A stretch of DNA of 64,000 nt. It comes from Humibacter ginsenosidimutans. Its GTDB lineage: Bacteria > Actinomycetota > Actinomycetes > Actinomycetales > Microbacteriaceae. The notes beneath the pieces are model-generated. The model was given only the letters and a program-made list of their open reading frames with translations. It was not told the origin of the DNA and ran no database searches. This document shows positions 47,689 through 57,073 of the stretch, piece by piece. The stretch lies in contig NZ_CP042305.1 in assembly GCF_007859675.1 (NCBI RefSeq), positions 1,178,001 through 1,242,000 on the forward strand. The letters are read 5' to 3'. A program made the position numbers and the translations under genes. The number at the start of each line of letters is the position of its first letter. Positions within the stretch are counted from its first letter, which is position 1.

Positions 47689-48771
47689 ATGGCCAGATCC
47701 CACCTCACTCTAGCCGCGCTGGCCACGTCGGCCGTGCCCGACCTGGACATCGCAGGCACCCGGAGTTTCAGCTACGACCTGCACGGCGACTTCGAGTCGG
47801 CGTTGCTCATGAGCAGGGACGGAACGGAGCTCATCATCCGGGTTCCCGCGTCGCAGGAGGCCGAGACCGAGCAGAGCGCCGACCTCGTCGCACTGCGTTC
47901 GCTCACCGCGGGTGTGCGAGCCAGACTGCCGTTCGATGTGCCCGAATACGTGGGCCAGACGCCGATCGGCGGCACCCGCGCGGTGGTGTACACGTTCGTG
48001 CCAGGAGACAAGGTCGCGCTCGAGAACGTGCAGCCCGGCGACGGTCTCGCCGCCTCGATCGGGCGCGCGATCGCGGCGATCCACTCGCTTCCGGCGTCGT
48101 TCGTCGCCGAAGCCGGCCTGCCGACGATGTCGGCGGCGGAATGCCTGAAGTCGGCGAAGTCACTGATCACGAGCGCGACCGCGACGGGTCTCGTGCCTGC
48201 AGCGCTCGCAACCAGATGGAACGAGGCCGTCGACGATGAGGAACTGTGGCGGTTCCAGCCCGCGGTCATCAACGGCGCCCTCTCCATCGACTCCTTCATC
48301 GTGCGCGAAGAGACCGTCGTCGGACTCGTCGGCTGGTCGGCGTTGCGCGTCGGCGACCCGGCGCGCGACCTGCACTGGGTGCTCGGCATGAACGCGGATG
48401 CCGCGGAGAGCGCCATCGAGGCGTACTCTCTTGCGCGCGGAGCGGCCTCCGACCCCAACCTGCTGTTCCGGGGCACTCTGTACGCGGAGCTGGAGCTCGC
48501 GCGCTGGCTCATGCACGGACGCGAGCTGCACGACCAGCTGATCATCGACGACGCGGTCTCCATGCTCGACAGCCTCGTCGAGCGGGTGCACGACGACGAG
48601 GTGGACCCGCTCGCGCCCCGCACCGGCCCCATCATGGCGGTGACCGAGGTGCAGGCGCTGCTGGACGCCACACCCCTCGACCGCGAGTCGGGCGACGCCG
48701 CTCAGGGCCTGCTTCCCGTCACCGAGGACCGCCCGCCGGTCGACGACGAGTTCGACCGCGACGACGACTGA
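47689..48771 (+). CDS. Phosphotransferase/aminoglycoside kinase-like protein
   Basis: A 360-residue protein of the APH/macrolide-phosphotransferase fold. 'DIAGTRSFSYDLHGDFESALLM' (split) resembles the N-lobe and 'VVYTFVPGDKVALE' the hinge. The catalytic 'HGD' loop is not kept: the equivalent reads 'VINGALSIDSFIVRE', and the Mg site reads 'GLVGWSALRVGDPARDLHW', where the GDPA-D is retained. It may be a kinase or a pseudokinase. ATG 47689 has TACCCT 7 nt upstream, suggesting leaderless mRNA. The last ~25 residues are acidic. Confidence 0.75.
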   Translation: MARSHLTLAALATSAVPDLDIAGTRSFSYDLHGDFESALLMSRDGTELIIRVPASQEAETEQSADLVALRSLTAGVRARLPFDVPEYVGQTPIGGTRAVVYTFVPGDKVALENVQPGDGLAASIGRAIAAIHSLPASFVAEAGLPTMSAAECLKSAKSLITSATATGLVPAALATRWNEAVDDEELWRFQPAVINGALSIDSFIVREETVVGLVGWSALRVGDPARDLHWVLGMNADAAESAIEAYSLARGAASDPNLLFRGTLYAELELARWLMHGRELHDQLIIDDAVSMLDSLVERVHDDEVDPLAPRTGPIMAVTEVQALLDATPLDRESGDAAQGLLPVTEDRPPVDDEFDRDDD

Positions 48772-48790
48772 CGCGTCGCTGTCCCCGTGG

Positions 48791-48880
48791 GTTGAAGAGC
48801 ACGCCGCAAGGCGCGCGTCTCGAAACCCGGACGTGTTCGCGAGCGGTTTCGAGACGCGCCGCTGCGCGGTGCTCCTCAAC
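48791..48880. repeat. Large imperfect palindrome (REP-like) between convergent genes
   Basis: A left arm 48791-48827 (GTTGAAGAGCACGCC...CTCGAAACC) and right arm 48845-48880 (GGTTTCGAGACGCGCC...CTCCTCAAC) are inverted copies with few mismatches. The arms end in GTTGA(A/G)GAGCAC and CTCGAAACC, a motif I recognise as a frequent intergenic palindrome in Microbacteriaceae. It lies between convergent genes and may act as a bidirectional terminator. A half-copy is at 59898-59928. Confidence 0.7.
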
Positions 48881-48898
48881 TCACGGAATGGGGCGCTG

Positions 48899-51800
48899 CT
48901 ACGCGGCGACGAACCCGCTGCCGTCGGCGCGCGTGCGCTCTCGCCAGAGCCGAAGCAGCTCGTCTTCGTCGAGCAGCTCGGTCGGGCGCACGATCAGGTC
49001 GTCGGCGACGTAGTAGAACGCGGCTTCCACGTTCTGCGCCTCGACACCGCGCCATCGCGAGAACGCCAGCCGGTACAGGGCGAGCTGCAGCTGCTTGCTC
49101 GCCAGGTCGGCGTCGTCTTTCGGCGGCTTGCCGGTCTTCCAATCGACGATCTCGTACCGTGAGCCGTTCTGATACACCGCATCGATCTTGCAGATGACGA
49201 GGTGCCCGTCGAAGGGCAGGTGGATCTCCCGCTCGACCTCGACCGGCCTGCGGTCGGCCCACGGCGAGTGCTCGAAGGTGCGTTGGAGCGCGCCCAGCCG
49301 CTCACGCTCCACCCGTTCGGCCTCCGACGGTGACACGGCAGCGCCCGCCTCGTGGAGATCGTGCGCCCCGCCGGCGTCGGCGTCGAGCTCGTCGGCCAAC
49401 GCGTCGATGACCTCCGTGCCGCCCGCCACTCCCGCACGCCGCTCGACCCACGCGTGGAACAGCGTGCCGAGGCGGGTGGCACGGTAGGGACGTTCCGGCA
49501 TCGGCCGCCGCAGCTCGGCGGCCACCTCGGTCGGATCGTCGACGTAGTCCTTGAAGCGGGAGGCGGGGACTCTGGTGGGCACCGCGATGTCGGTGGAAGC
49601 CGCCAGCATCCTCTCCCGCTCGGCCAGCAGCAGTCGGACATCGTCGCTCCACCGGCCGGGCTCCCCCGGCTCCGCCGAATGCACGAGTTCGGCGGCACGT
49701 TCGACCCGTGCCCGACGTCCGCCGAGCGGATCCAGCGGCCAGCTGATCGGCACTTCGTCGCCTCCGAGCGGATTCTCCTCGAACTCGGATGCCTCCGGCA
49801 GCTCGGGCACGATCCCCGCGTCGGACAGCTCTGCGAGGTACCTGCTCGGAACGCGAGGCTTCGTCTGCGACGCCCAGAACGACCCCGTCAACAGCAGTCC
49901 ATGCCGCGCGCGCGTCACGGCGACATAAGCGAGCCGCCGCTCTTCTCTCTCGTAGTGCGCGCCGACCTGCTCTTTGAACGCGTCGCGGGCCTCCTTGACC
50001 TCCTTGCGGCTCGTCGCCTCGCGCCACTCGAAGGACGGCAGCTCGTCGGCGTCGCCTCGGAACTCCCATGGCAATCGCCCGAATCCGAGCCACGCGCCCG
50101 TGCCCTCATTGGGCTTGGACGGCAGCTCGTCTTCGACAAGACGCGGCACGACGACGTGATCCCACTCGAGGCCTTTCGAGCCGTGCACCGTGAGGATCTG
50201 CACGCAGCCCGGCTCGGGCCTCTCCGATCGCGGCGCCAGCGAGTCCCTGCGCTCCGCCTCGCGCAGCCAGCCGAGGAAGCCGGGCAGGCCCGCCGATTCG
50301 CTCACCGCAAGGTAATCGGCGAGGGCGTCGAAGAAGGCATCCATGGCGCCGCGCCCTGCTGCCCGTGTCTCGTTGGCGGCCAGCTCGATGTCGAGGCCGA
50401 GCTCGTGCTCCACGAGGGTGACGAAGTCGAGCAGGTCGAGGCCGCTGCGGGCGCGGAGGCGAGCGAAGAGGCGGCCGGCATCGCGCATCCTCGCCAGTCC
50501 GACCTCGCCGATGCCGGCCAGCATGCGGTGGCCGTCGGGAGCGTGCACCAACGAGTCGAGCGCGTCGACGATGGATGCCTGTTCGCTGTCGATCACGCTG
50601 GCCCTGATGGCCGCGCGCACCTCTCCGTCGAGCCGCTGCTGCCGATAGTCGTGCTCGGCCAGCCAGCGCGCCGCGTCTTTCAGCCCGCGCAGGTCGCGCA
50701 CACCGACGCGCCAGCGAGACCCGGCCAGGAGTCGCACGAGTTCCGATCCAGCCGTGGGGTCATCGACCACCCGCAGTGCGCACACCAGGTCGGCGATCTC
50801 CGGCTCGGCGAGCAGGCCGCCGACGCCCAGCACGTGATACGGAATGCCGCGCCCGCGCAGCGCCGCGGTGAACTCGCTCTGCGTCGCGCGCGACCTGAAG
50901 AGCATCGCCGCGCTCGGCACGACGCGACGTCCCTGCTCGTCGAGAACGGGACGTCCCTTCTCGTCGAGCACCGGCTCCGCCAGCCTGTCGCTCAGCCAGC
51001 TCGCCGCGGCATCGGCTTCGTCGGGCAGCGTCTCGGCGAAGACGGTCTGCACCCCGCGCTCCGACGCGGCCGGCGACGGCCTCAACGCGTCGACGGCGAC
51101 CCGGGAGCGGGCGGTGAGCGGTTTCACGATGCTGTTGGCGGCATCCAGAATCCGCGTGCCGTTGCGCCAACTGGTGGAGAGGCCGTAACGGTGCACGACC
51201 GACTCGGCGTCGGTCGCCTCCGTCGCGGCCGGAGAGCCGGCGCGTGCACCGAACACCACCGCGAACTGGTCGAGGTTCGACGTGCTGGCACCGCGCCAGC
51301 CGTAGATCGACTGGTGCGGGTCACCGACCGCCATGACGGGCATCCCCGCGAAGAGGCCGGACAGCAGCCTGGTCTGCACCACCGACGTGTCCTGGTACTC
51401 GTCGAGCAGCACAACGGAGTGGCGCTCCCGGATGCCACTCGCAACCTGGTCGGACCGCCGCACGATCTGCAGCGCGAAGGCCACCTGATCCGAGTACTCG
51501 ACGAGCCCGCGGCGCAGCTTCTCGCGATCGAACTCGGCGGCGAGGTCGATCAGCAACGGAAGGTGCCCGACGGTCTCGACGAGCTCGACGACGTCTTTGT
51601 ATTCGCCCCGGCTCGAACCGATCGGCAGCTCGCGAATCGCGCCGAACGCGCGTGCCATGGCCGCGACATCCTGTGCCTCTGCCGTGTTCTCGCCGAGGGA
51701 GTGCGCCAGCTCGAGCACAGCGCGCGTCACCTGGTCGACCGACTTGTCGACGTCGTTCAGCCGCGGATCGTCGCTGTGCACGACGATGCTGCGGGCGAGT

Positions 51801-52222
51801 TGCCACGCGGATGCCTCGCCCAGCACAGCACCGTCGCTCTCGCGCCCGAGCAGCAGCGCGTTCTCCCGGTAGATGGTGTTCGCGAAGGAGTTGTAGGTGG
51901 CCACCTGCGGCGGGTCGAACTCGTCCGGCGCATCGATGACGCCCGCCGCCGCCAGCCTGGCGACCCGGTCGCGGATGCGCTCGCGCAGCTCCCCCGCCGC
52001 CTTGCGCGTGAACGTGAGTCCGAGAACTCGACCGGGCTCCACGAGTCGATTCGCGAGCAGCCACAGCACCCGGAAAGCCATGGTCTCGGTCTTGCCGCTG
52101 CCTGCACCCGCCACCACGAGGGCGGGCGCGAGCGGGGACTCGATCACGGCCCGCTGCTGGTCGGTCGGCCGGTAGGTGCCCAGTGCGTCGGCGATGGCGT
52201 CTGCGCTCACGAACTCAGTCAC
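48899..52222 (-). CDS. adnB: Helicase-nuclease subunit AdnB
   Basis: A 1107-residue protein close in size to mycobacterial AdnB. N-terminal UvrD-like motor: 'VVAGAGSGKTETMAFRVLWLL', 'GLTFTRKAAGELRERI', 'VVLLDEYQDTSVVQTRLL', 'GDPHQSIYGWRGA', 'LTVHGSKGLEWDHVVVP' and 'RLAYVAVTRARHGL'. The C-terminal RecB-family nuclease has 'HLVICKIDAVYQNG', 'YEIVDWKTGKPP' and 'LQLALYRLAF' (D-x-K and Q-x3-Y). With AdnA it resects DNA ends for recombination repair. The gene starts 8 bp inside the 3' end of adnA, so both are co-translated. Confidence 0.93.
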   Translation of the reverse strand: MTEFVSADAIADALGTYRPTDQQRAVIESPLAPALVVAGAGSGKTETMAFRVLWLLANRLVEPGRVLGLTFTRKAAGELRERIRDRVARLAAAGVIDAPDEFDPPQVATYNSFANTIYRENALLLGRESDGAVLGEASAWQLARSIVVHSDDPRLNDVDKSVDQVTRAVLELAHSLGENTAEAQDVAAMARAFGAIRELPIGSSRGEYKDVVELVETVGHLPLLIDLAAEFDREKLRRGLVEYSDQVAFALQIVRRSDQVASGIRERHSVVLLDEYQDTSVVQTRLLSGLFAGMPVMAVGDPHQSIYGWRGASTSNLDQFAVVFGARAGSPAATEATDAESVVHRYGLSTSWRNGTRILDAANSIVKPLTARSRVAVDALRPSPAASERGVQTVFAETLPDEADAAASWLSDRLAEPVLDEKGRPVLDEQGRRVVPSAAMLFRSRATQSEFTAALRGRGIPYHVLGVGGLLAEPEIADLVCALRVVDDPTAGSELVRLLAGSRWRVGVRDLRGLKDAARWLAEHDYRQQRLDGEVRAAIRASVIDSEQASIVDALDSLVHAPDGHRMLAGIGEVGLARMRDAGRLFARLRARSGLDLLDFVTLVEHELGLDIELAANETRAAGRGAMDAFFDALADYLAVSESAGLPGFLGWLREAERRDSLAPRSERPEPGCVQILTVHGSKGLEWDHVVVPRLVEDELPSKPNEGTGAWLGFGRLPWEFRGDADELPSFEWREATSRKEVKEARDAFKEQVGAHYEREERRLAYVAVTRARHGLLLTGSFWASQTKPRVPSRYLAELSDAGIVPELPEASEFEENPLGGDEVPISWPLDPLGGRRARVERAAELVHSAEPGEPGRWSDDVRLLLAERERMLAASTDIAVPTRVPASRFKDYVDDPTEVAAELRRPMPERPYRATRLGTLFHAWVERRAGVAGGTEVIDALADELDADAGGAHDLHEAGAAVSPSEAERVERERLGALQRTFEHSPWADRRPVEVEREIHLPFDGHLVICKIDAVYQNGSRYEIVDWKTGKPPKDDADLASKQLQLALYRLAFSRWRGVEAQNVEAAFYYVADDLIVRPTELLDEDELLRLWRERTRADGSGFVAA

Positions 52223-55200
52223 TGCAGACCGCCCTCACCCGGTGCAGCCTGCGCACGGCCACGTCACCGCGATACTCGTCGAGCTGCGCCTTGCCCTCGA
52301 ACTCGGCCACCGCGATCGCCCTTGCGGCCTGCTCGATGCGCTGGCGGAAGCCGTCGAGCCCCTCCTCGTCGAGCGCGGCCTGCGTTCCCTCGCGGTAGAG
52401 CTTGCCGCGCACCCCCTCGCGCACGAACAACAGCTTCGCTCCCGCCGAGTGGTGCGGGGCGAAGGGCGCACACAGCTCTCCGAGCTGGCCGGACTCGTAC
52501 GCCAGCTGGTACACGCCGAGCTGCGGCATGGCCGTGAGCGTGGCCTGGTTGGTGACGGGAGCTCCGGTCTTGAGATCCACGATCGTGATGCCGCCTCCGC
52601 GGTCGGCCTCGACGCGGTCGATCTTGCCGTGCACCTGGGCTCTGCCGACCTCGAGCCGGAACCCCGTCTCGGCGGCCACCACCCGGATGCCGGTGCGCTG
52701 CGAATCGGCGAGGTACTCCGACACGCCCTGCACGAGTCTGCGGACCGCGCGCTTCTCGCGGGCCGCGATCCACGGCGACTCGAAGACGAGCTCGTTCCAC
52801 CGCGACTCCACCGCGGCGAAGAGCGCGTCGACCGCCGGATCGACGGCGGTCTCCATGGCCCAGTGCACGATGGTGCCGATGCCCATCGAGGTGCTGGTCG
52901 TCGAGCCCGCGATGTCGTCGAGGAACCAGTCCAACGGCGACTCCTCGATCGCCTCGATGCGCGACGGCGACACCGGCACCGATTCCTCGTCGTCGTAGAG
53001 GGGTGCAGCACTCGACGGCTCGACGAGGCCGTGCCACTGCCCCGGGTCGGCGCCCGGCACGCCGACGGCAGCGAGTTCGGCAAGAGCGGACGCCGCCTCC
53101 GCACGACGGCGACGGGCCGCTGCACTCTCTCCGGTCGCCATCGCCCCTGCTTCGGCGCCCTCGAGCCTCGCCGCCGCATCGTCTCGCGTGAGTTCGCGCC
53201 GCAACCTGCCGGTGAGGCCCCGCAGCGTGAGGGGCGGTGCACCGGCATCCACGGCGGGTGTGCCGTGCGGAGCGAGCCCGAAGAGCACGCTCGGCGACTG
53301 ATCGTCATCGGATGCTGCGGCGAGAACGACCTGCCTCGATGCCCGCGAGACGGCGACGGCGAACATGCGCAGCTCGTCGGCGGCGACCTGCTTGCGGGCG
53401 TCGATGACGGCATCGGTCTCGCCGTCAGCCGCGCGCATCAGAAGCTCCGTGCCGAGCAGCGTGCCACGCACGCGCAGGTCGGGCCAGACTCCGTCTTGCA
53501 ACCCTGCGACGACCACCACCTCGAATTCCCGTCCCACCACGCCCGACGGCGTCGCGATGAGCACCGATTCGACCGAGCGGGAGGGCGCGAGAGTGTCTTC
53601 GGGAACATCCGCGTCGAGCATGCGCGCGAGAAAGACCGAAGGCGGCGAGTCGGGTTCCCGCTCGCCGAATCGCTTCGCCGCCGTGAACAGAGCGACGACG
53701 CCATCGAGGTTGCGATTCGCCTCGGATGCCGCCACCCCCGACCCCGCAGCCGCCTGCCGCCACTGCACCGCGGCTCCCGACCGCTCCCACACGGTCCACA
53801 GCAACTCCTCCGCCGCGGCACCCGCGACGGATGCCGTGCGCACGGCGTCGAGGATGCGCGCCAGCCGGTCGGCGTCGCGCGCGATGCGGTGGTCGATCGT
53901 CGCCAGACGCCCCGGCTGCCCGATGGCCTCGAGGAGCAGCACATCGGCCGCCCGGTCGCCGCCGGCCGCCACCTCCTCGGTGCGCAGCGCGACGCGCAGC
54001 CGGCGCAGTGCGAGCCGGTCGAGCCCGCCGAACGGGCCGAGCAGCATGTCGGTCACCGCATCGATGTCGAGCGCGGAGCGCCCGATGCCGTGGTCGACGA
54101 TGCCGAGCAGGGCGCGCGCGGCAGGGTCGTCGCGCAACGCGACGGTGGCCGTCGTCGTGCGCACCGGAACCTCCGCGGTGGCAAGCCCTCGTGCGACGCC
54201 GTCGATCAGAGCGCCGGAGCGCACCACGACGGCCATCTTCGACCACGGCACGTCGCTCATCAGGTGTCGTTCGCGCAGCACCCTGGCGACGGCCGCCCAC
54301 TCTCTCGCCTGAGTCGGCGCCTCGATCGTGAGCAGTGGCTCGAGCCCGTCATCTCCGGAACGGGCGGGCAGCGCACCGCGGTGCCCCACGACACCCGCCG
54401 TGCCGATCTTCTCCGTGACCTTGCGGGTGAGCTCGCGCAGCGCGGGCGGCTGGCGGTGCGCGACGCGCAGGGTGTGCACGAGCATCCCTGCGCCGAAACG
54501 GGCGACCGCGTCGGCCGAGCCCCCGCGGAAGACGGCGGTGGCGGCATCCGGATCGCCGAAGCCGATGACGGCGACACCGCGGTCGCGCAGCGCGCTCAGC
54601 AGCGCGAGCCCGAGCTCCGTCGCCTCCTGCACGTCGTCGACGACGACGAGGCGCAGCCGCTCGACCGCGTCGCTGACGTCGCCGCGCGACAGCGACGCCA
54701 CGGCGAACCGCACGAGCTCGGCGGAGTCGAGCTGATCGGGCCGGGCGGACGACACGACAGCGAGATAGTCGTCGAGAAAGTCGGCGGCCGCCACCCATTC
54801 CTGCCGCTCGTGCTGTCGGCCGAGCTGCCTGATGCGCTCCGGCGACAACTCGTGCTCCGTCGCCCGCATCATGAGCTCGCGCAGCTCGGTGCGGAACGAC
54901 CTCAGCGCACGAACCTGCTCGCCGAGATGCTCAGGCCAGCGTGGCCCCGCATCGTCTTCGATGTGCCCCGCCAGCAGAGCAGCGACGTCGGCATCCTGCT
55001 CGGCACCGGTGAGCAGGGTCGGAGGCTCGGAACCCGCTGCGATGGATGCCTGTGCCACCACGTCGAACGCGAGCGACGACACCGTGCGCGCGAGCGGCCC
55101 GTTCACCGCCTCGCCGATGCGCAGGCCGAGGCGATCCCGCAGCCGCGTGGCACTTGACCGGTCGAATGTGAGTGCCAGCACCGACTCCGGTGCGTAGCCG

Positions 55201-55346
55201 AGCCGGTGCACGCGATCGGCGAGCAGCTCGACCAGCGTGGTCGTCTTGCCCGTTCCAGGCGCACCGATGACGAGCGCGGACGTTCCGTCGTCGACGGCCA
55301 GCACCGCACGCTGAGAGGCGTCGAGTTCGGGTTCGGGCTGGCTCAC
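52215..55346 (-). CDS. adnA: Helicase-nuclease subunit AdnA
   Basis: A 1043-residue partner of AdnB, almost exactly the length of mycobacterial AdnA. Motor motif I 'VIGAPGTGKTTTLVELLADR' is intact; motif II reads 'VVVDDVQEATELG', with DD in place of DE, while AdnB keeps DE. The C-terminal nuclease has 'HGKIDRVEADRGGGITIVDL', 'KTGAPVTNQATLTAMPQLGVY'-type motifs (given in pieces). Start GTG 55346 is preceded by AGGGTG with 8-nt spacing; GTG 55355 is an alternative. It precedes adnB on one transcript. A weakened ATPase would fit AdnB being the main motor. Confidence 0.92.
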   Translation of the reverse strand: MSQPEPELDASQRAVLAVDDGTSALVIGAPGTGKTTTLVELLADRVHRLGYAPESVLALTFDRSSATRLRDRLGLRIGEAVNGPLARTVSSLAFDVVAQASIAAGSEPPTLLTGAEQDADVAALLAGHIEDDAGPRWPEHLGEQVRALRSFRTELRELMMRATEHELSPERIRQLGRQHERQEWVAAADFLDDYLAVVSSARPDQLDSAELVRFAVASLSRGDVSDAVERLRLVVVDDVQEATELGLALLSALRDRGVAVIGFGDPDAATAVFRGGSADAVARFGAGMLVHTLRVAHRQPPALRELTRKVTEKIGTAGVVGHRGALPARSGDDGLEPLLTIEAPTQAREWAAVARVLRERHLMSDVPWSKMAVVVRSGALIDGVARGLATAEVPVRTTTATVALRDDPAARALLGIVDHGIGRSALDIDAVTDMLLGPFGGLDRLALRRLRVALRTEEVAAGGDRAADVLLLEAIGQPGRLATIDHRIARDADRLARILDAVRTASVAGAAAEELLWTVWERSGAAVQWRQAAAGSGVAASEANRNLDGVVALFTAAKRFGEREPDSPPSVFLARMLDADVPEDTLAPSRSVESVLIATPSGVVGREFEVVVVAGLQDGVWPDLRVRGTLLGTELLMRAADGETDAVIDARKQVAADELRMFAVAVSRASRQVVLAAASDDDQSPSVLFGLAPHGTPAVDAGAPPLTLRGLTGRLRRELTRDDAAARLEGAEAGAMATGESAAARRRRAEAASALAELAAVGVPGADPGQWHGLVEPSSAAPLYDDEESVPVSPSRIEAIEESPLDWFLDDIAGSTTSTSMGIGTIVHWAMETAVDPAVDALFAAVESRWNELVFESPWIAAREKRAVRRLVQGVSEYLADSQRTGIRVVAAETGFRLEVGRAQVHGKIDRVEADRGGGITIVDLKTGAPVTNQATLTAMPQLGVYQLAYESGQLGELCAPFAPHHSAGAKLLFVREGVRGKLYREGTQAALDEEGLDGFRQRIEQAARAIAVAEFEGKAQLDEYRGDVAVRRLHRVRAVCSD

Positions 55347-55505
55347 GACGTTCACCCTATGCGCGGCCTCCGACACCCCTTCGACGACCGCCCGCAGCGG
55401 CCGAGATCCGGGCCGCGTTCTGCCGTCAGTGAACTCCCCGAACGCGCTCGCGCGGCTGCCGTAGTGTGACTGACGCACGGCATCACCGCAACGGAAGGCA
55501 TCCCA

Positions 55506-55730
55506 GTGGAAGTACGCATCGGCATCGTCAACGCCCCTCGTGAACTGAGCTTCGAGTCGAACCAGCCCGCCTCCGAGGTCGAGGCAGCCGTGAATGCCTC
55601 GCTCGCCGGCAAGGCGCTCACGCTCGAGCTGCGCGACGAGCACGGGAGCCTCTTCATCGTTCCCACGGCGGGCATCGCGTACGTGCAGGTCGGCAGCGAG
55701 GAATCGCGTCGGGTCGGCTTCGTCGCGTAA
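55506..55730 (+). CDS. DUF3107 family small protein
   Basis: A 74-residue actinobacterial protein: 'VRIGIVNAPRELSFESNQ', 'VEAAVNASLAGKALTLELRD', 'GSLFIVPTAGIAYVQVG', a compact beta-alpha-beta domain of the DUF3107 family. It is often found next to DEAD-box helicase and ferritin-like genes in this phylum, as here. GTG 55506 with GGAAGG upstream. Function unknown. Confidence 0.9.
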   Translation: MEVRIGIVNAPRELSFESNQPASEVEAAVNASLAGKALTLELRDEHGSLFIVPTAGIAYVQVGSEESRRVGFVA

Positions 55731-55823
55731 CCTTTCGGCAGGCCGTTCGCCCTTCTGGCGACCGGTTCTCGCACGCCATCGCGGGAGCCTTGATCGGCAT
55801 CCGCGCACACGAAGGTCACGGCA

Positions 55824-56135
55824 ATGGAGCTTCTGTTCATCACGCTGGGCGGCGCGATCATCGGCTTGATCGCGCGCTACACGCTTCCCTACCGCCATTC
55901 GCACGGCGCGGTGCTGATCCCCGCGCTCGGTGCCGGTGTCGCCGCCGCGGTGTGGGTGATCCTCACCTGGGTCGGCATGAAGTGGGACGGCGGGTGGATC
56001 TGGTGGATCACCCTGATCGTCACGGCCATCGTCAGCGTGGGTGTCGACCTTCTCCTCGGCGGTCTGCGCACCCGCTCCGACGAGCAGCGGCTCCACCGGC
56101 TCACCCGCACCGGGGTGAGCGCGACCGGCGCCTGA
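55824..56135 (+). CDS. Small integral membrane protein
   Basis: A 103-residue protein with three hydrophobic helices (about residues 3-20, 30-50, 58-80) and a basic C-terminus after 'GLRTRSDEQRLHRL'. No known motif is seen. ATG 55824 lies 93 bp after the DUF3107 gene and its stop is 1 bp from the phosphatase gene, suggesting one transcript. Confidence 0.8.
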   Translation: MELLFITLGGAIIGLIARYTLPYRHSHGAVLIPALGAGVAAAVWVILTWVGMKWDGGWIWWITLIVTAIVSVGVDLLLGGLRTRSDEQRLHRLTRTGVSATGA

Positions 56136-56136
56136 G

Positions 56137-56988
56137 ATGACACCGCACGACGAGACGCTCGACGGCGGGTCGGGAAACGCGGCCCAGGCGGAGGATGCCG
56201 CCCCGGGCGCCGAGCTGGCGACCAACGGAATCCCGAACCTGAGGGATGTCGGCGGCTACGTCACCGCCGACGGCCGGCGGGTGCGCCGCGGCCTCGTCTA
56301 CCGCTCGACCGCCCTCGATGCGGCCAGCGACGCCGACCTGCGCTCGCTGCGCGAGCGCGGCATCCGCACGGTCGTCGACCTGCGCACCGCCTCCGAGCGG
56401 ACATCGGCACCCGACCGGCTGCCGGAAGGCGCCGTCGCCGTCGATCTCGACGTGATGGCCGACTCTCCGGGATCCTCGCCCGCGAAGCTCGCCGAACTGG
56501 CTGCCAGCCCCGAGCAGGCCGTGCAGGTGCTGGCGACCACCGACGTCGACGCCGTGTTCGACCGCATCTACCGCGAGCTCGTGTCGTTGCCGAGCGCGCG
56601 TGCCTCGTACCGGGCGCTGTTCGGCGCGCTGGCCGACGAGGCATCCCTGCCCGCGCTGTACCACTGCACGACCGGCAAGGATCGCACCGGCTGGGCGACG
56701 GCGGCGCTGCTTCTGCTGCTCGGCGTCGACGAGCCGACGGTGATCGAGGACTATCTGCTGAGCAACCCGTACCTGGAGGGCAAGCAGGAGCAGTTGCTGC
56801 GCGTGTTCGCCGCCCACGGCGGCGACCCCGAACGACTCAAGGCCATGATGGGCGTCAAGGCGGAGTACCTCCAGTCTGCGATCGCCGAGGCGCGCTCGTC
56901 GTACGGCACGATCGAGGGCTACTTCACCGACGGACTCGGGCTGGGCCCCGACGTGCAACAGCGACTGCGCGAGATCTTCCTCGACTGA
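56137..56988 (+). CDS. Tyrosine-protein phosphatase (PTP/DSP-like)
   Basis: A 283-residue phosphatase of the Y_phosphatase3 (PtpB/Siw14-like) group. 'GIPNLRDVGGYVTADGRRVR', 'GLVYRSTALDAAS' and 'TVVDLRTASER' form the N-terminal part, and the P-loop is 'YHCTTGKDRTGWATA' (HCxxGKDR, with the catalytic Cys and Arg and the Lys/Asp of the lipid-phosphatase-like subtype). The first ~30 residues are acidic and variable. Substrate is unknown; relatives remove phosphate from tyrosine or phosphoinositides. Confidence 0.88.
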   Translation: MTPHDETLDGGSGNAAQAEDAAPGAELATNGIPNLRDVGGYVTADGRRVRRGLVYRSTALDAASDADLRSLRERGIRTVVDLRTASERTSAPDRLPEGAVAVDLDVMADSPGSSPAKLAELAASPEQAVQVLATTDVDAVFDRIYRELVSLPSARASYRALFGALADEASLPALYHCTTGKDRTGWATAALLLLLGVDEPTVIEDYLLSNPYLEGKQEQLLRVFAAHGGDPERLKAMMGVKAEYLQSAIAEARSSYGTIEGYFTDGLGLGPDVQQRLREIFLD

Positions 56989-57073
56989 GCATCGTGCTCG
57001 AGTGAATGCGCGGCCGCACGCGGCGAAACGTGTCCGCTCCGGTGCCGCCCGCGCCGCGTGATCGGACAGACGC

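Noticed and set aside
49352..55157. Very long open frames on the plus strand opposite adnB and adnA (about 1000 codons each)
   Set aside because: They are antisense shadows of the two helicase genes caused by high GC codon bias; the translations are low-complexity Arg/Ala/His-rich with no family motif.
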